Of a stretch of DNA of 64,000 bases, positions 1-11,080 are shown in pieces. Each line of letters begins with the position of its first letter. Position 1 is the stretch's first letter. Below the pieces are notes generated by a model. That model was not told where the DNA came from, did no database searches, and saw only the letters and a list, made by a program, of their open reading frames with translations. The DNA is taken from assembly GCA_039621445.1 (NCBI GenBank), contig CP154956.1, positions 17,853,385-17,917,384 on the forward strand. Direction: 5' to 3'. The translations under genes were made by a program, and so were the position numbers. Source of the stretch: Euglena gracilis. Its lineage: Eukaryota; Euglenida; Euglenophyceae; Euglenales.

Positions 1-1109
1 ACCCCCCGAAAAGGGCTAAGTCGAACAGAGGGAAAAGTGTACAAAACGGCCATCTGGGCCGAAAATGGCCGTATCTCGGGCTAGGCGGGGAGTTGCGGGG
101 AAATCAAAATACTGGTAGATGGGGCGTTCCAAGGGCTTCAAATTAGGTCTCCGGACATTTCCTTTGATTTGGCTTCATTTTGGAGATATTTTGAAAATTG
201 CCATTTTTTTGGCCGAAATGGCAGAGTCCAAAGGGGGGGGGGGGCTTATCCAGGGGGGGGACCGATCCTACCCAGTTTGGACCCCTTCGCGCGTGAATAA
301 CTCGGGCCTGGCGGGGAGTTGGGGGTCAAACCCAGGTGATTCGGAAACTAGAAATCCAGTCGCTCGCGACTGAAAAAAAAAATTCTGGGAACCGGGCCGG
401 GATCATGGTGATAATCCGTCGGTTCTCCAGGTGGCCCCGACCCGGGGGGGGGGGAGGGGGGGGTCGAGGGGGGGTTTCGCCGGTGGTAAGCTTCGCTCTT
501 ACCCATAAAGGGATAAGAGCTCAGCGACCCCCCCAAACCCACCCACTCATGCAATTTTGAAGATCTCATACAGCCCTGAGCCTGACTGGGAACTTCTGGC
601 TGGACTCCCCGGTTTGGCCCTCTTGCTGAAGAAAGCCCCCCCCTTTCATGCGGCGGCTGGGCGGAGCGGGCGGACCTGTGGTAAAGGGGGAGTCGGGGGC
701 GCTGCGCCGCGCCTGGCGGCCGACCCGCAGCGGTCGGCCGGCAGCCACCTGCAAACGAGGAAGGGGCCATGGTGCATCCTCACCCCGCGCCCCGGAACGT
801 CATACCGGAGGTTGGGATTGGCGCGGGGGGGGGGGGTGGAGGTGTCGGACGGCGGGGAACGCCTGTGGGTCCCGCAGGGCTTTAAACGGTGCGGGGATGG
901 GGCGGCGTGGCAGGGGACTGCTGATGGATGCTCGGTTATGCATGGGTCCTGTTCTGGCCTACAAGGCACTGGATGGACGCCCCCTATGACAGGGATGCTG
1001 ACAATACTTTCTAAAGCGCCTTTTTTCAAACTATTCTTGTTTTTCTGTTTTTTTTGTGTGTCAAATTTTTTTCAAACTGTCAAAATTCATTCTGGCAGAA
1101 TTTACCCGA

Positions 1110-1400
1110 CCGGGTGGGGATGAAATTGTAAAATCTAGGCAAATACACGCCAACTCCAGGCAGAAACATGATTTCCGGCGTCCTTGGAGCATTGCATCCA
1201 AGCAACACTCAAAAAAAGCCCTTGTCGACTTTTTTTTTGGACTCTTTGGACCCACTCGATGACAAGATCGCCTCGCGCCACCCTTGGAAATAGAATTATT
1301 TTTTAAATCAACCCGATAAAGTTTTTTTTATAAAAAAAACCCTGAAAAATGCCTTAAGATGACTTAAATCTTGGAAAAGGTTGGCCTTAAAGAACCCTGA
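1110..1400. repeat. Dispersed repeat F, copy 1
   Basis: Degenerate copy related to 28170-28470, 33720-33990 and 48480-48760. Shared landmarks are an ATTCCTGGCATC-like block, TTTAATTTYGGACCC, CGATGYCAGGATGGCC and a terminal part with CCTTAA motifs. No coding seen. Confidence 0.5.
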
Positions 1401-2329
1401 AGGGATGTGTGCTGCCCATACTGAAAAAACGCGCACCCATCCTGCCCAAAGAAATCCGCGGCAAAAAGATGCCGAGCAACCCTCGCCAGCACCTGGAACC
1501 GGAGCCCCGCCGCAGGGCCCGTGCTCCAGAGGTCCGCCGCTGTGAGGTGGGGGGGGGGGGGCGTTCACCTAACCCCCCCTGAGATAAGTCCGGTCTTGTT
1601 TTTTTGGGTCAACCATGAGGTGGGTCTTATTTGAGATGTTTTTTCCTGGACGGATCTTGGTGACCCGTGACTCGGATGCAGGGTTTCCAAAGACGCCAGG
1701 AGTTTTCCTTTGGCGCTTCGCATCGCGTGGGCCTTTCCACAAGAAAGCAATCAGGCTTTTGCTTAAGGACCCCGGGGGGGGGGGTAGTGGCTAGCCAATC
1801 GGCTAGACACTGGAAAAAATGGACTAGCTAGGACCTCCCTCCCCTTAGGGGGGGGGGGGGGTTCGGGGGTCCCCCCATTGGAAAAAAAATTTCCTCCGGC
1901 GCTGCGCGCCGAGGTGGAAATGAGGGTTTTAAGAGGTTTTTGGCTGATTTCGTTCCAAAAATTCCCAAGAATGGCTAAAAGCGGGCACTTTTGGCCATTT
2001 TTGGGGGTCCCCCCAAAAAAATCCCGGCGCTTTGTGCCGGTCACTGGAAAAAATTTCCACTAGCTAGCCCTGTAGCAGACCCCCCCCGGGGGGGTCTGCT
2101 AGAAATCCCACTAGCCAAATTTGGACTAGCTGCAGCCCAGCCCCCCCCCGGGGGGGGGGGGTACTGCAATCCCTTAAGCCAAAGCCTGAAAACAATGCTC
2201 CAAACGTTGGCACGGACACCGGGGATGAGGGGAACGTCAGCGACGCCGTGTCTTGAACAGGGAGGAGGGCACCCCCCCCCCCGACCCTGGGACACCAGGT
2301 ACGTTGGGGGGGATTTGAATGTTGCGAAC

Positions 2330-2560
2330 ATTTGTGGGCAATTTGCAGAGTGCCGGAGTAACCCTTCAGGGTGAGGCCAAGTTTGTATGTAAGGAGGAGG
2401 CGAAGGCCAACAAACAGGGGGCGGACGGGGGTGACAGATGGGTGGGGGCACACACCAGGCTGTTCAGTGACGGCCGCCCCAAGGAGGAGGAGCACCCCAG
2501 CGGCGATTAACACCGCAGCCGCCCTGTGAACCCAGAATGGAAGGGGGGAGCAGGCTTGTA
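2330..2560 (-). CDS. Candidate exon with transmembrane segment
   Basis: An open frame encodes AAAVLIAAGVLLLLGAAVTE, a clear hydrophobic segment, followed by PLFVGLRLLLTYKLGLTLKG and YSGTLQIAHKCS. It is flanked by G-run repeats, and its 5' side abuts an intron-like TIR element (2568-2812) with a 7/8 target duplication, as expected if that element is an intron of this gene. Splice sites downstream are not defined. Could be a small membrane protein exon or chance. Confidence 0.3.
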
Positions 2561-2567
2561 TGGGAGT

Positions 2568-2812
2568 CAGGGGTTTCTTTAAGATCAGGGGGGGGAGGGG
2601 GCTCCCCCCACCCACCCACCCCCTGGGGGGGGGGTCCCGGGGGACCCACAAAAAAAATGGCCGAGAAATCGCGAAAAATGCTAAAAATAGCACTTTTTCG
2701 GCGCCTTCAGTGCCGAAAAGTAGATCCCACCCCCCTCTGGGGGGGGGGGCTCGGCCGGACCCACCCACCCTACCCCCCGCCCCCGGGGGGTCCACAACTA
2801 AAAAAACCCCTG
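2568..2812. mobile_element. Intron-like TIR element, 245 bp
   Basis: Starts CAGGGGTTTCTTTAAG, ends CTAAAAAAACCCCTG. Flanks ATGGGAGT and ATGGGAAT match 7 of 8. Interior has long C and G runs around a GGCGCC-type hairpin near 2700. Confidence 0.7.
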
Positions 2813-4685
2813 ATGGGAATCTCAGAGGAGGAGGGGCGGGGGTGGGCAGTTTTCGGTCGCCGGAACATCTCCGTGTTGAGAGCAGAATTCAAATTGAGCC
2901 CCAAGAGGGTCCTAAAATACACACCCGGCGAAGCGGCAAAATATTTTTTCCCCCCGCAGAGGAGGGGGGTGGGGGATACCCCTTCCCAAACTGGGGTGGG
3001 GGGTGGGGGGAACCCCCTACCACCTTACCCCCCAGGGGGGTGACCCCAAACCTCATGTCTGCTGAGCTTCCCATACAACCCTGGGGGGTTTAACGAGCAC
3101 CGCCCGCTGTTTTTTTTTTCCACAGCCAACCCCCTTGGGCCGCCTGCCACCCCACCCTCCCATCCCCCTCTCCGCGTTCCCTTGAAGGGCGACACGTCAG
3201 GCTGATTTGCCGCCGAACCTATGACTTCTGAACACCACAGCCATTCAAATAAAAATGTTTCCTGGGGGTCAGGGATGTGTGGGAAGCCCATACCATTACT
3301 TACCGACCCCCCACGGACTTCATGTACAGTCACACATTGCGAACTGCAACCAAGTGTGTGATTGCGTGAAATCGAGATTAATCTTGGCGCTTCGACTAAA
3401 CATCCACAATCGACATCTGGTTGGGCGGATATTCTCCAGCAGTGCACACATTGGAGGTCAGTTTCCACTTTCAAAAAAACCAGTCAGTCACTTTTCAAAA
3501 ACCAGTCACCCACTTCCTACCCCCCCCCCCGGCCCACGGGGGGGGGGGAGTCGGTCACTCTGGCAACTCGGCCAAAAATAAGCCAAAAAATAAAAGGATT
3601 TTGCTCGAAATCCAAACATTTTCCGGCGCCTTCGGCGCTGAGTGGCCACTTTTGGCCATCCTGGTCGGGGGGGGGGGGTCTGGAGCCAAAACCCAATCAG
3701 TCACTCTGAAAAAACAAGCCTGCCACCCTGGGGGGGTCGGACACGATTATGGCCCGGACCCCATACAAAAGAGGAGGGTCGCCCCCCACCTCAAAGAAAA
3801 CAAGAGGCCTGGATCTTTGGCCAGTCAAAAGGCCAGATTCCAGGCCCTTTCTGTTGGAATATATCTTAATTTTCTTTGAAAATAAGTAAAAAAATAGATT
3901 ATCTAAATTTATTAAACATCTTTTTCATGTCGAAAATACACACATCAAAAAAAAAGTGCACCGCGATTAAAAGGGGGGAAAGACAGCCATTTTTTTGCAC
4001 TTCTTGGCACACAGCACCAGAATTTTTTTTGCTATTTTTGAAACCTCCCAAGGAGAGGGTGGGGGTGGGTCCGAAGACCCCCAAGGTCAACCCTACCCCC
4101 CCCCCCCCCAACAACCACCCCCCTCAATACCGAAAGCTTCCCATCAGTTGTTGCCAGGGGAGGTTATTCAAGCCGATGCTTCTCTTCGGGGAGAAGGGGT
4201 GATCGGCTCCCACCCATCGACCGCATGCATGGGAAGGGACAAAGATGTCTGAAAAATCTATGCTAAATTTGTTTGAAAAATCTATTGTGGGCTTCGCTCC
4301 GAAAAAGGAGGAAATACCCCTCTGTGGAGATGTCCAGGGGAGGGGTCGGGGTTGGGACCAATCCTTTGCTTACTGACCTGGGGGGGGGGGGCGTTCACTC
4401 TTCACTTCACTTCACTTCATTTTCCTTCAGCGCTGGGTGGACCACTTTTGGCGATTTCCGGCAGACCCCCTCTCTCCCAAGGGTCTGGGGCTGAAAAGCA
4501 GTCAGTCATTTGCAGTTGGGTTGGGATGGGGACATCCATTAAGCCAGCATGGAGACCATAGATTCACTTGGTGATGGACACTTTTTACTGAACCCACCCC
4601 TCCCCCCCAGGGGTCACACCAGCACACACACCAGCACCTCGGGAGGTACTGGTGTAAGGGATCCCTGGCCACTCACCACACAACT

Positions 4686-4755
4686 GGGCCAGAAGCGAAG
4701 TTAGCGCCGGCCATAAATAGACAAGAAGCCTTAGTGCAGCTAAGGGGGGTCGCTA
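4686..4755. repeat. 65-bp conserved dispersed block
   Basis: Contains GAAGCGAAGTTAGCGCCGGC and AGCCTTAGTGCA; repeated at 25962-26030 and, inverted, at 13843-13905. No coding or structural RNA assignment. Confidence 0.6.
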
Positions 4756-6574
4756 AGGGGCGTCAAGTTTGCGTAAAATGAATCTATGATGGAGACCACC
4801 GCGGGTCACCAACGTTTCAAAAAACCTCTGTCCCCCCCCCCCCCGCTGCTGGCGCTCGCAGCGGACCTCGCGCTGCTGCCTGCCGCGGGGGACTGCCCAG
4901 CAGACTGCTCCATGGCGGCCACCAGACGCGCCGGGGGGGAGGGGGGGAGGGGGAGGCGGCCTGAAGGGGGCAGCGGTGGAGAGGTCACAGGCCCGGCAGC
5001 CTGGTCGCAGGTGCGGGGTTGGTCGGATACCCCCCACTCACCAGGATGCTGGTGGTGGGGGGTTAACCCCACACCCACCTTCCATAGGGTTCTGGGGATT
5101 CCCATACAGCCCTAGAGCAGCCAGTGTCAGCGTCAAAGCCTGACATTCCGCTGCCAAAGCCCACCAGTCTGCGTGGCATACCTGGGAACATGGGAAATCA
5201 GAGGCCAAAGGCTCATTTTTTTCAGCTGGTTTTGCAGGCATTGACCCTAAACCACCCCCCAAAATCAGACCCCCCCCCCATAAAATGGACCCCCAAGAAT
5301 AAGACCCCCCCCCTGGCCGGTCCGAGCAAAAATCCATGAAATGGACCCCCCCATAAAATAAGACCTCCCCTGCCGGCGCTTCGCGCCCGGTTTTTGAAAA
5401 ATGGGACATTTTTTGGGGGGTAAATCTGCCATTTTGGGACAATTTACACCAATTCAACATATTTTTCTCCTATTTGTCTGGCGCGAAGCGCCGAATTTTT
5501 TCGAAACCTGGTATTTGGGGGGGGGGGCATTTTTAGACATTTTGGGGGGTCGAAAATTTTTCCAGCAAAAATCCATAAAATGGAGACCTCCCCCCGTGAA
5601 CAAGACTCCCCCTCGGGCTTTCCAGCAACCGACCCATGAAATGGACCCCCGGTCTTATTTTTTGGGGGGTTTATGCAATGGTCATGGGTCAAAACCATCA
5701 CCGCTGGTGAAGGTTGCGGAAAATGGAATCTTAACCACGAAACCCACCAGGTTGTAAGCACGCTGCTTCCACACCGAAACTTCCAAAAGCTGACTGCATG
5801 CTGCAACTGTGGAGACATCAGCAACGCCACATGACTTAGGCCGGCCGGATTCGCACTTAAGGGTTATTTCATTGAAATAGGCGCATTTGCGCAAACGTGG
5901 GGGTTTGGGGGGGTTGTATTTGGGGGGGGGGTTGTATTTGGGGGGTTTACTAAACTGCCGGGAGTTAATCCCCTCCAATACAGGCTTGCAATAATTCATA
6001 ATTTGTTCTCCCTGTGTCAGGGTACAGGGTCCCAGAAATTTCGTAAACTGAGGACCTTGAATTCCCGCCCGAATATAAAACCCCCCCTCCGGCGCGAAGC
6101 GCCGGAAGAAAAAAACTTCGACAAAATCTCTCCTGAAATTGTGATTTTTGGCAGATTTGGGAGCAATTTTTACCAAAAACGTGTGAAAATTGCTCCTTCG
6201 CCCGAAAAATGAAATTTTGGGACCCCCAAAGGTGGGCGTATTTGTGATTTTGGACCGAAAAAGTGACTACTGGATCCCGCCGAGAAGTTGATTTTTCCGA
6301 CCGAATATACCCCCCCCCCCCAAATATAAAACCCCCCGTGGGGTCTTGAAATTTCCACCCAAATATAAAACCGGGGGGGTTTTGTCCAGGTGACGCGAAG
6401 AGGGTGGAGGGTGAGACTGCTCTTGCACATCAAACAGGTGGGAAACACACACCCCTTGTTACGACACTTGGAACTGGTGCTGACGTGCGACTGAACTGGC
6501 TTTGGTTCTGCAGTCGCCCGTAAAGACAGACGGAGCCTTATTACACCACATACTATAGACTACTTCAGCCAGCC

Positions 6575-6702
6575 ATCACAGAACTGATGTGTGTTTGTGC
6601 GTGCATTTGCGCAAATAAAAACAGTTAGGTTTATGGGCGCCCATCACAGAACTGATGTGTGTTTGTGCGTGCATTTGCGCAAATAAAAACAGTTAGGTTT
6701 AT
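6575..6702. repeat. Tandem duplication inside element B
   Basis: Two near-identical copies of about 63 bp, each with CATCACAGAACTGATGTGTG and a GCATTTGCGCAAAT site. Confidence 0.75.
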
Positions 6703-7240
6703 GGGCACGGTTGCGCAAATAAACACACAACATTGAAAGCAAAATACACGTTTGCGGGTGCAAATGCGCGCACAAACACATTGTGTTGGTGCGCGCAAAT
6801 GCGCAAACCAACACCTCGGGGAAACTGGCATGTGGATGGTTTGTGAAATGGGAGGCAACACACAACATGTCTGTGTTAAAGAACACTGATGACGTCCATG
6901 ACCCTACGAGGTTTTTAAACATGATAGACGTGTTGGTGCGTGCATTTGCACAAATAAACACAATAACATTTGTTTGGGCATTTGCGCAAATGCGCGCACC
7001 AACATTTAATCATTCAATTCAAAATAATGTGTTTGTAGGAGCGAACACAAATAAAACTGTGCTGGTGCGCGCAAATGCACGCACCAACGAACCAACACAC
7101 ATCAGTGTTCCCTTGAAAAACGTGCAATACACCAGATCCCACCACTTTCATGCAACCAATCCAGTGGTAAAGGTTCAACAATTCCTTGCACCCAAAGTAA
7201 CGGGTGCTTGAGGGCTACCTTTCTCTGGCTGCTGGTTGCC

Positions 7241-7540
7241 ATGAACTGGCTCCACGTCGCCCCACAGTCTCACGCCCTGGTTGCGGGGTATAACGTGGCC
7301 GCTAAAGCCGGATGTTGTTGCACCGTGGAGGTGGTGGGTCTGGTCGGTGCTGAAGCATCAGCAGCTGATGTGGCCGCAACAGCGGAGCCCAGACAGCAAG
7401 CCAGTGGGAGGGCCGTTGGGATCCTAAAATCGGTGCCTGTGGACGTGTACCGTTATCGGGTAGCTGCGCACCCACCTTCAGGAGATCCTCTGTCTCTATC
7501 TCTTGTGGGACCCGTCAATGGTCCAAAAACGGCACCATAA
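7241..7540 (+). CDS. Candidate ORF at the centre of the 3-kb TIR element
   Basis: ATG to TAA, 99 codons. It begins MNWLHVAPQSHALVAGYN, moderately hydrophobic, then a Cys-rich AGCCCTVEVVGLVGAE. It sits almost exactly midway between the TIRs at 5835 and 8825, in the only part of the element free of the GCGCATTTGCGC-type repeats. No transposase motif is visible. It may be cargo, a captured exon or a chance frame. Confidence 0.2.
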   Translation: MNWLHVAPQSHALVAGYNVAAKAGCCCTVEVVGLVGAEASAADVAATAEPRQQASGRAVGILKSVPVDVYRYRVAAHPPSGDPLSLSLVGPVNGPKTAP

Positions 7541-8829
7541 CACCATGTGCCGGAGGAGACGGTGAGGTCATTTGGGTTGAACACATTCAGAAGCCACTAA
7601 GGGCAGCTGTTGGATGGCCAAATGAATCTCTTTTTTACTCCTCCATTGGTGGTTTATTTGCGCATTTGCGCACATCACGTTGTTTGTGGGCACAAGTGCG
7701 CAAATGAACCAGATGTAAATTGTGCAGTTCCTTCATGTGGTTCATTTACGCATTTGCGCCCACCAACAACGTGATGCGCGCAAATGCGCAAATGAACCGC
7801 ATCTGCTGCTGGTGTTGACAGTTGTGTGTCCGTCACACCATTCTTCTTTGTGTTTTTGTGTGCATTTGCGCACACAAACAGAATTATGCTTGTGTGCGCA
7901 TTTGCGTAAATGCGTGCACAAACATAATTTTGTTTGTGCGCACATTTGCGCCTGTAAGCTTGTGCCGTCAACAAACAGTGTGACAAACCCACCAACTGGA
8001 TGGCCCGCTGGTCTGCGCACTCACAGCCCCTATGTCACGCCGTTTGTCGACGGCGTCAGTTCATGGGCACCAAGGCCTTATCCTTGAAAGACAAAAATGT
8101 GCTTATTTGCGCAAATGCGCGCACCAACACAATTATGTTTGTGCGCGCATTTGCACAAATAAACACACTTTCGTCCTTCAAGGATTGGGCTTCTTCCGCT
8201 GGATTCTTTGCCACAAAACTGGTTGTGCAGATCCCGGGGACAAGTGGGGTGTGAGACGCCCGTCCCCTTCATTCCCTGTGGACCCCATTTCTTCCCCTCT
8301 GCGCTTCCCTTGTCAAACATCCCGCACCTACCTTCCCTTCCCTACGCCCTTCCTTCCGGCTTGGTCACACCACACCCACACACCCCGGCACTTCCTCCCC
8401 GCGCTTTAACAAACAACCCAAAAACACCACACCAAGGCGCTTCAATCAAAGCAGTCCGACAAACACCCAGGACGCACATCGCCAGCAGCTTGGGCACACC
8501 GGGGGAAACAGCCGAAAAGAGCAACAAAGGCAGTAAAGGTCCCGTTCCTCGCCGCTTTTTTGCGTTTTTTTTTCGCTCCCAGGAGGGAAGGTCCCGGGGG
8601 TTTCAACGTGCAAAGCCCATTTCCGGACCCCTCAAAAACACCATTTTTGGCCAAAGTCCCAGGGGTCATACCGCCAAAAACAGAATTTTGCTCATTTTTT
8701 GCACTCTCTTGTCACCTTGTTTTCAAACACCCCTGACCATCCCAGCCGAAACCAAAAAAGTCGGAAATTTGCGCAAGTGCGCAAATCAACATAGAAAAGC
8801 TTAAGTGCGAATCCGGCCGCCTAAGCATG

Positions 8830-9490
8830 AGAAGGGTTACAATTGCTGGCAATCTGAAACTGGCTTTTGGTGAGCTTATTTTGAAAACAGGAAGCGACCT
8901 GACTAGGGCACTTTGCCGAGGGATCCAGAGGGGTGCTCGGCACAAAACAATAATATAGGCGGCCAGTTGAGAATCGACAACTGCGGCGGATCCATCTCAG
9001 GGCCATCACAGTGACGCCGTGGTGATGCCGGAAAGCGTGTGCCATGCGGCTTCACTGTCGAGTCTGTGGTACGGAAGCACGACGAGGGTTCGGCGTGAAT
9101 GAACGATGCTGACGGTCCGACGGTAGTGCGCAGCGGCGGTGCAGTGAGGTGGCGGTCCGGGTCCGGGCGAGCGATGGGTCACCGCTCTCACCCAGGCCAG
9201 CCGGGTCACCGTTGGAAACACGCAGCGGCGGAACGATGTGGACGGAGTGCCGGGAACCCGAAGAACGCGGCAAACGGATCCGCCTGGATCGGAAGCAAAG
9301 TCTCCGCCAACCTCCTGGGCATGCAGTGCAAATGGTGGGCTGCCCCGACGATCCACCCGGACGGGTGTCTCTGGGGTGTCGGGCTTGTCCAGCCAAAGCC
9401 GGCCCTCATGCCTCATGGCTGCATCGCACAACGCAGAGCACCCCTCCAATGGCACTGCCCTCACATGCTAGCCCCCGTTCTGTTACGGGG
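8830..9490. other. GC-rich segment, open in several frames, unassigned
   Basis: Between element B and a G run at 9485. Frames on both strands stay open for over 100 codons (for example MQCKWWAAPTIHPDGCLWGV on plus, 9099-9512). Competing frames and no splice support prevent a call. Confidence 0.2.
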
Positions 9491-9776
9491 GGGGGGGATT
9501 GAAGCTAAATAAAATTAGAACCGACAAAATTGGAAGCCGAAAAAAATTGGTGCCAAACCTGAAAACGGCCCGGAAAAAATTGGCAGGTTTTGTTTGCAAG
9601 ATGACTGGAAAAAAGGTGATTTTGAAATTTTTGAGGCAGGATATTCAAAAAAAGGGCCGGGAAAAATTTGGCAGGATTTCTGTACGCCAATTTTTTCCCA
9701 ATCAAATTTTTCGGCCTCCAAATCCCCCCCCCCCCCGGTAACAACCCCGCCTCCTTCCCTCCAGGCTGGCCTGGCC

Positions 9777-10580
9777 GCGCTTCGACTTGGACCGCTTGTG
9801 CTTCGGGCTGCCGTCGTCCTTCTCCCGGCGCCGGCGCTCCTTCTCCGCGTGGCCGTCCTTCCGCGGCTTGGAGCAGGCTGTTTTTTTTTAACCACCCCCG
9901 GGGGGGGGAGGGGGGGAGGGGTGCCCGTGAGTGCCTGCCCAGGCAGGCACTACCCCCCCCGGGGGGGGTCGGATCAGGCTTCTTTTTAAGACCCCCGGGG
10001 GGGGGAGGGGGGGTCCCCCCCACCCACCCAGGGTGGCGCGGGACCCCCCCGGGGGAGGGGGCGGGGGGCGGGGACCCCCCCAAACTCGGGCCCGTTAAAG
10101 GCAATTTCCAAAAATTTTCGGCGCTTCGCGCCGAAAAGGTATACCCAGCGCCTCCGGCGCGGGACCACCCCCCCCCGGAGGGGGGGGGTCCGGCCCGGAC
10201 CCACCCACCCACCCCCCCGCGGGGGGGGGGGGGGTCTGCTGACTTAAAAAGGAGCCTGGGTCGGATTTCGGCCTGTGCCTGGGCACACATTCCTTTGAAA
10301 ATAGGCCATTTTTGGTTCCCCGGCGCCTTCGGCGCCGGGGTTGTGCTAGGGCACTTTTGGCCGTGTGCTCTACCCCCCCGCCCCCTGGGGGGAGTCGGAT
10401 CGGGAGTGCCTGTGAGTGCCTGCCCAGGCAGGCACCCCCCCACCCCCCAGGGTGGGGTCGGCACCCAACTAAAATACGGCCTGGCTTGGAGGAGGAGTGG
10501 TGACCGTGGCTGTGGCTGTGGCTGTTCCCATGGCCCGGGGTGGCGGTGGCAGTGGTGGGGGCACACCACCTGGCGGTCGC
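9777..10580 (-). CDS. Lys/Arg-rich protein, two exons split by an intron-like TIR element
   Basis: Upstream exon (5' end uncertain, near 10580) ends at 10487 and encodes GHGNSHSHSHGHHSSSK. Downstream exon 9868-9777 encodes PRKDGHAEKERRRREKDDGS then PKHKRSKSKR. Intron 9869-10486 (AGCCAG to CTGCTCCA) is removed in phase, giving SSSKPRKDG. The His/Ser-rich then Lys/Arg/Glu-rich composition resembles low-complexity tails of RNA-processing or nuclear proteins, but no domain is visible. The intron is a TIR element with exact 8-bp target duplications whose insertion would have interrupted SSSKPRK. The exon appears to end with another nonconventional donor (GGCCAG at 9776). Rest of the gene not identified. 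Confidence 0.6.
9874..10483. mobile_element. Intron-forming TIR element, 610 bp, exact 8-bp TSD
   Basis: Starts CAGGCTGTTTTTTTT, ends AAAATACGGCCTG; flanks GCTTGGAG at 9866-9873 and 10484-10491 are identical. The element plus 5 bp (left) and 3 bp (right) equals the nonconventional intron 9869-10486 of the Lys/Arg-rich gene. Contains a nested element at 9975-10258 and the hairpin GGCGCCTTCGGCGCC near 10321. Confidence 0.85.
9975..10258. mobile_element. Nested intron-like TIR element, 284 bp, exact 8-bp TSD
   Basis: Starts CAGGCTTCTTTTTAAG, ends CTTAAAAAGGAGCCTG; flanking GGTCGGAT at 9967-9974 and 10259-10266 is identical. Inserted within the element 9874-10483; the related element at 37769-38078 shows the uninterrupted site (GGTCGGATTTCGGCCTG). 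Confidence 0.85.
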
Positions 10581-10790
10581 GCGTAGGGGGGGGGGGGGGC
10601 TCAAAAGGGTGAGGCGAGGAGAGTCCAGATGGGAAATGGGGAAACATGTGAACGTCTGCGGAAAGGTGCGGAACCGTTTTCCGGGGACGGTCCCTGCCCA
10701 ACATCAGTGGTGAACACATGCAAATGTCAAACCATGATCTAATAATCACTTTTTTTTTGAAAAAACCACCAAAATGGCAAACATCACCCA

Positions 10791-11080
10791 GGGGATGCCT
10801 AAAAAGCGGTGCGGCACCGCTGGGGCACCGCTTGACACCGCTTGGCCGGGAACCTTTGGCCAGGTGTTTCCTTTGTGGGAAACATATGAAATCACATCAG
10901 ACAAAATTATTCTTTTTGATCAACTTGATCAATCACGCTTAAAAAATGGGAACGTATGACAACTTATCGTGCACACCATCAAAGAAATATTGCAACGACC
11001 TCCCCTAAAAAAGCAAAGTTTGTCGTCAAGCGGTGTCAAGCGGTGCCCCAGCGGTGCCGCACCGCTTTTTAGGCATCCCC
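10791..11080. mobile_element. 290-bp foldback element with perfect 54-bp TIRs
   Basis: 10791-10844 and 11027-11080 are exact reverse complements, beginning GGGGATGCCTAAAAAGCGGT and internally composed of repeated AGCGGTG/CACCGCT units. The AT-rich centre (10845-11026) shows no coding. Flanks share ATCAC but no clean duplication. Confidence 0.8.

Larger units (their letters stand above)
5835..8825. mobile_element. 3.0-kb TIR element B with internal GCGCATTTGCGC repeats
   Basis: Inverted ends at 5835-5865 and 8799-8825 share CTTAGG, CGGCCGGATTCGCACTTAAG with a one-base indel. CATGA directly abuts both ends (5830-5834 and 8826-8830), a possible 5-bp target duplication. Interior has roughly 20 copies of GCGCATTTGCGC/GCGCAAATGCGC-type sites (for example 5881, 6605, 6668, 6767, 6940, 7063, 7750, 7905, 8107, 8145). 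TIRs align with element A (TTAG-CGGCC-GCACTTAAG), so A and B belong to one family. Confidence 0.8.

Noticed and set aside
5880-8790. Regularly spaced GCGCATTTGCGC sites considered as a CRISPR array
   Set aside because: Spacing is irregular, sites occur in both orientations, and the element is bounded by TIRs in a eukaryotic genome.
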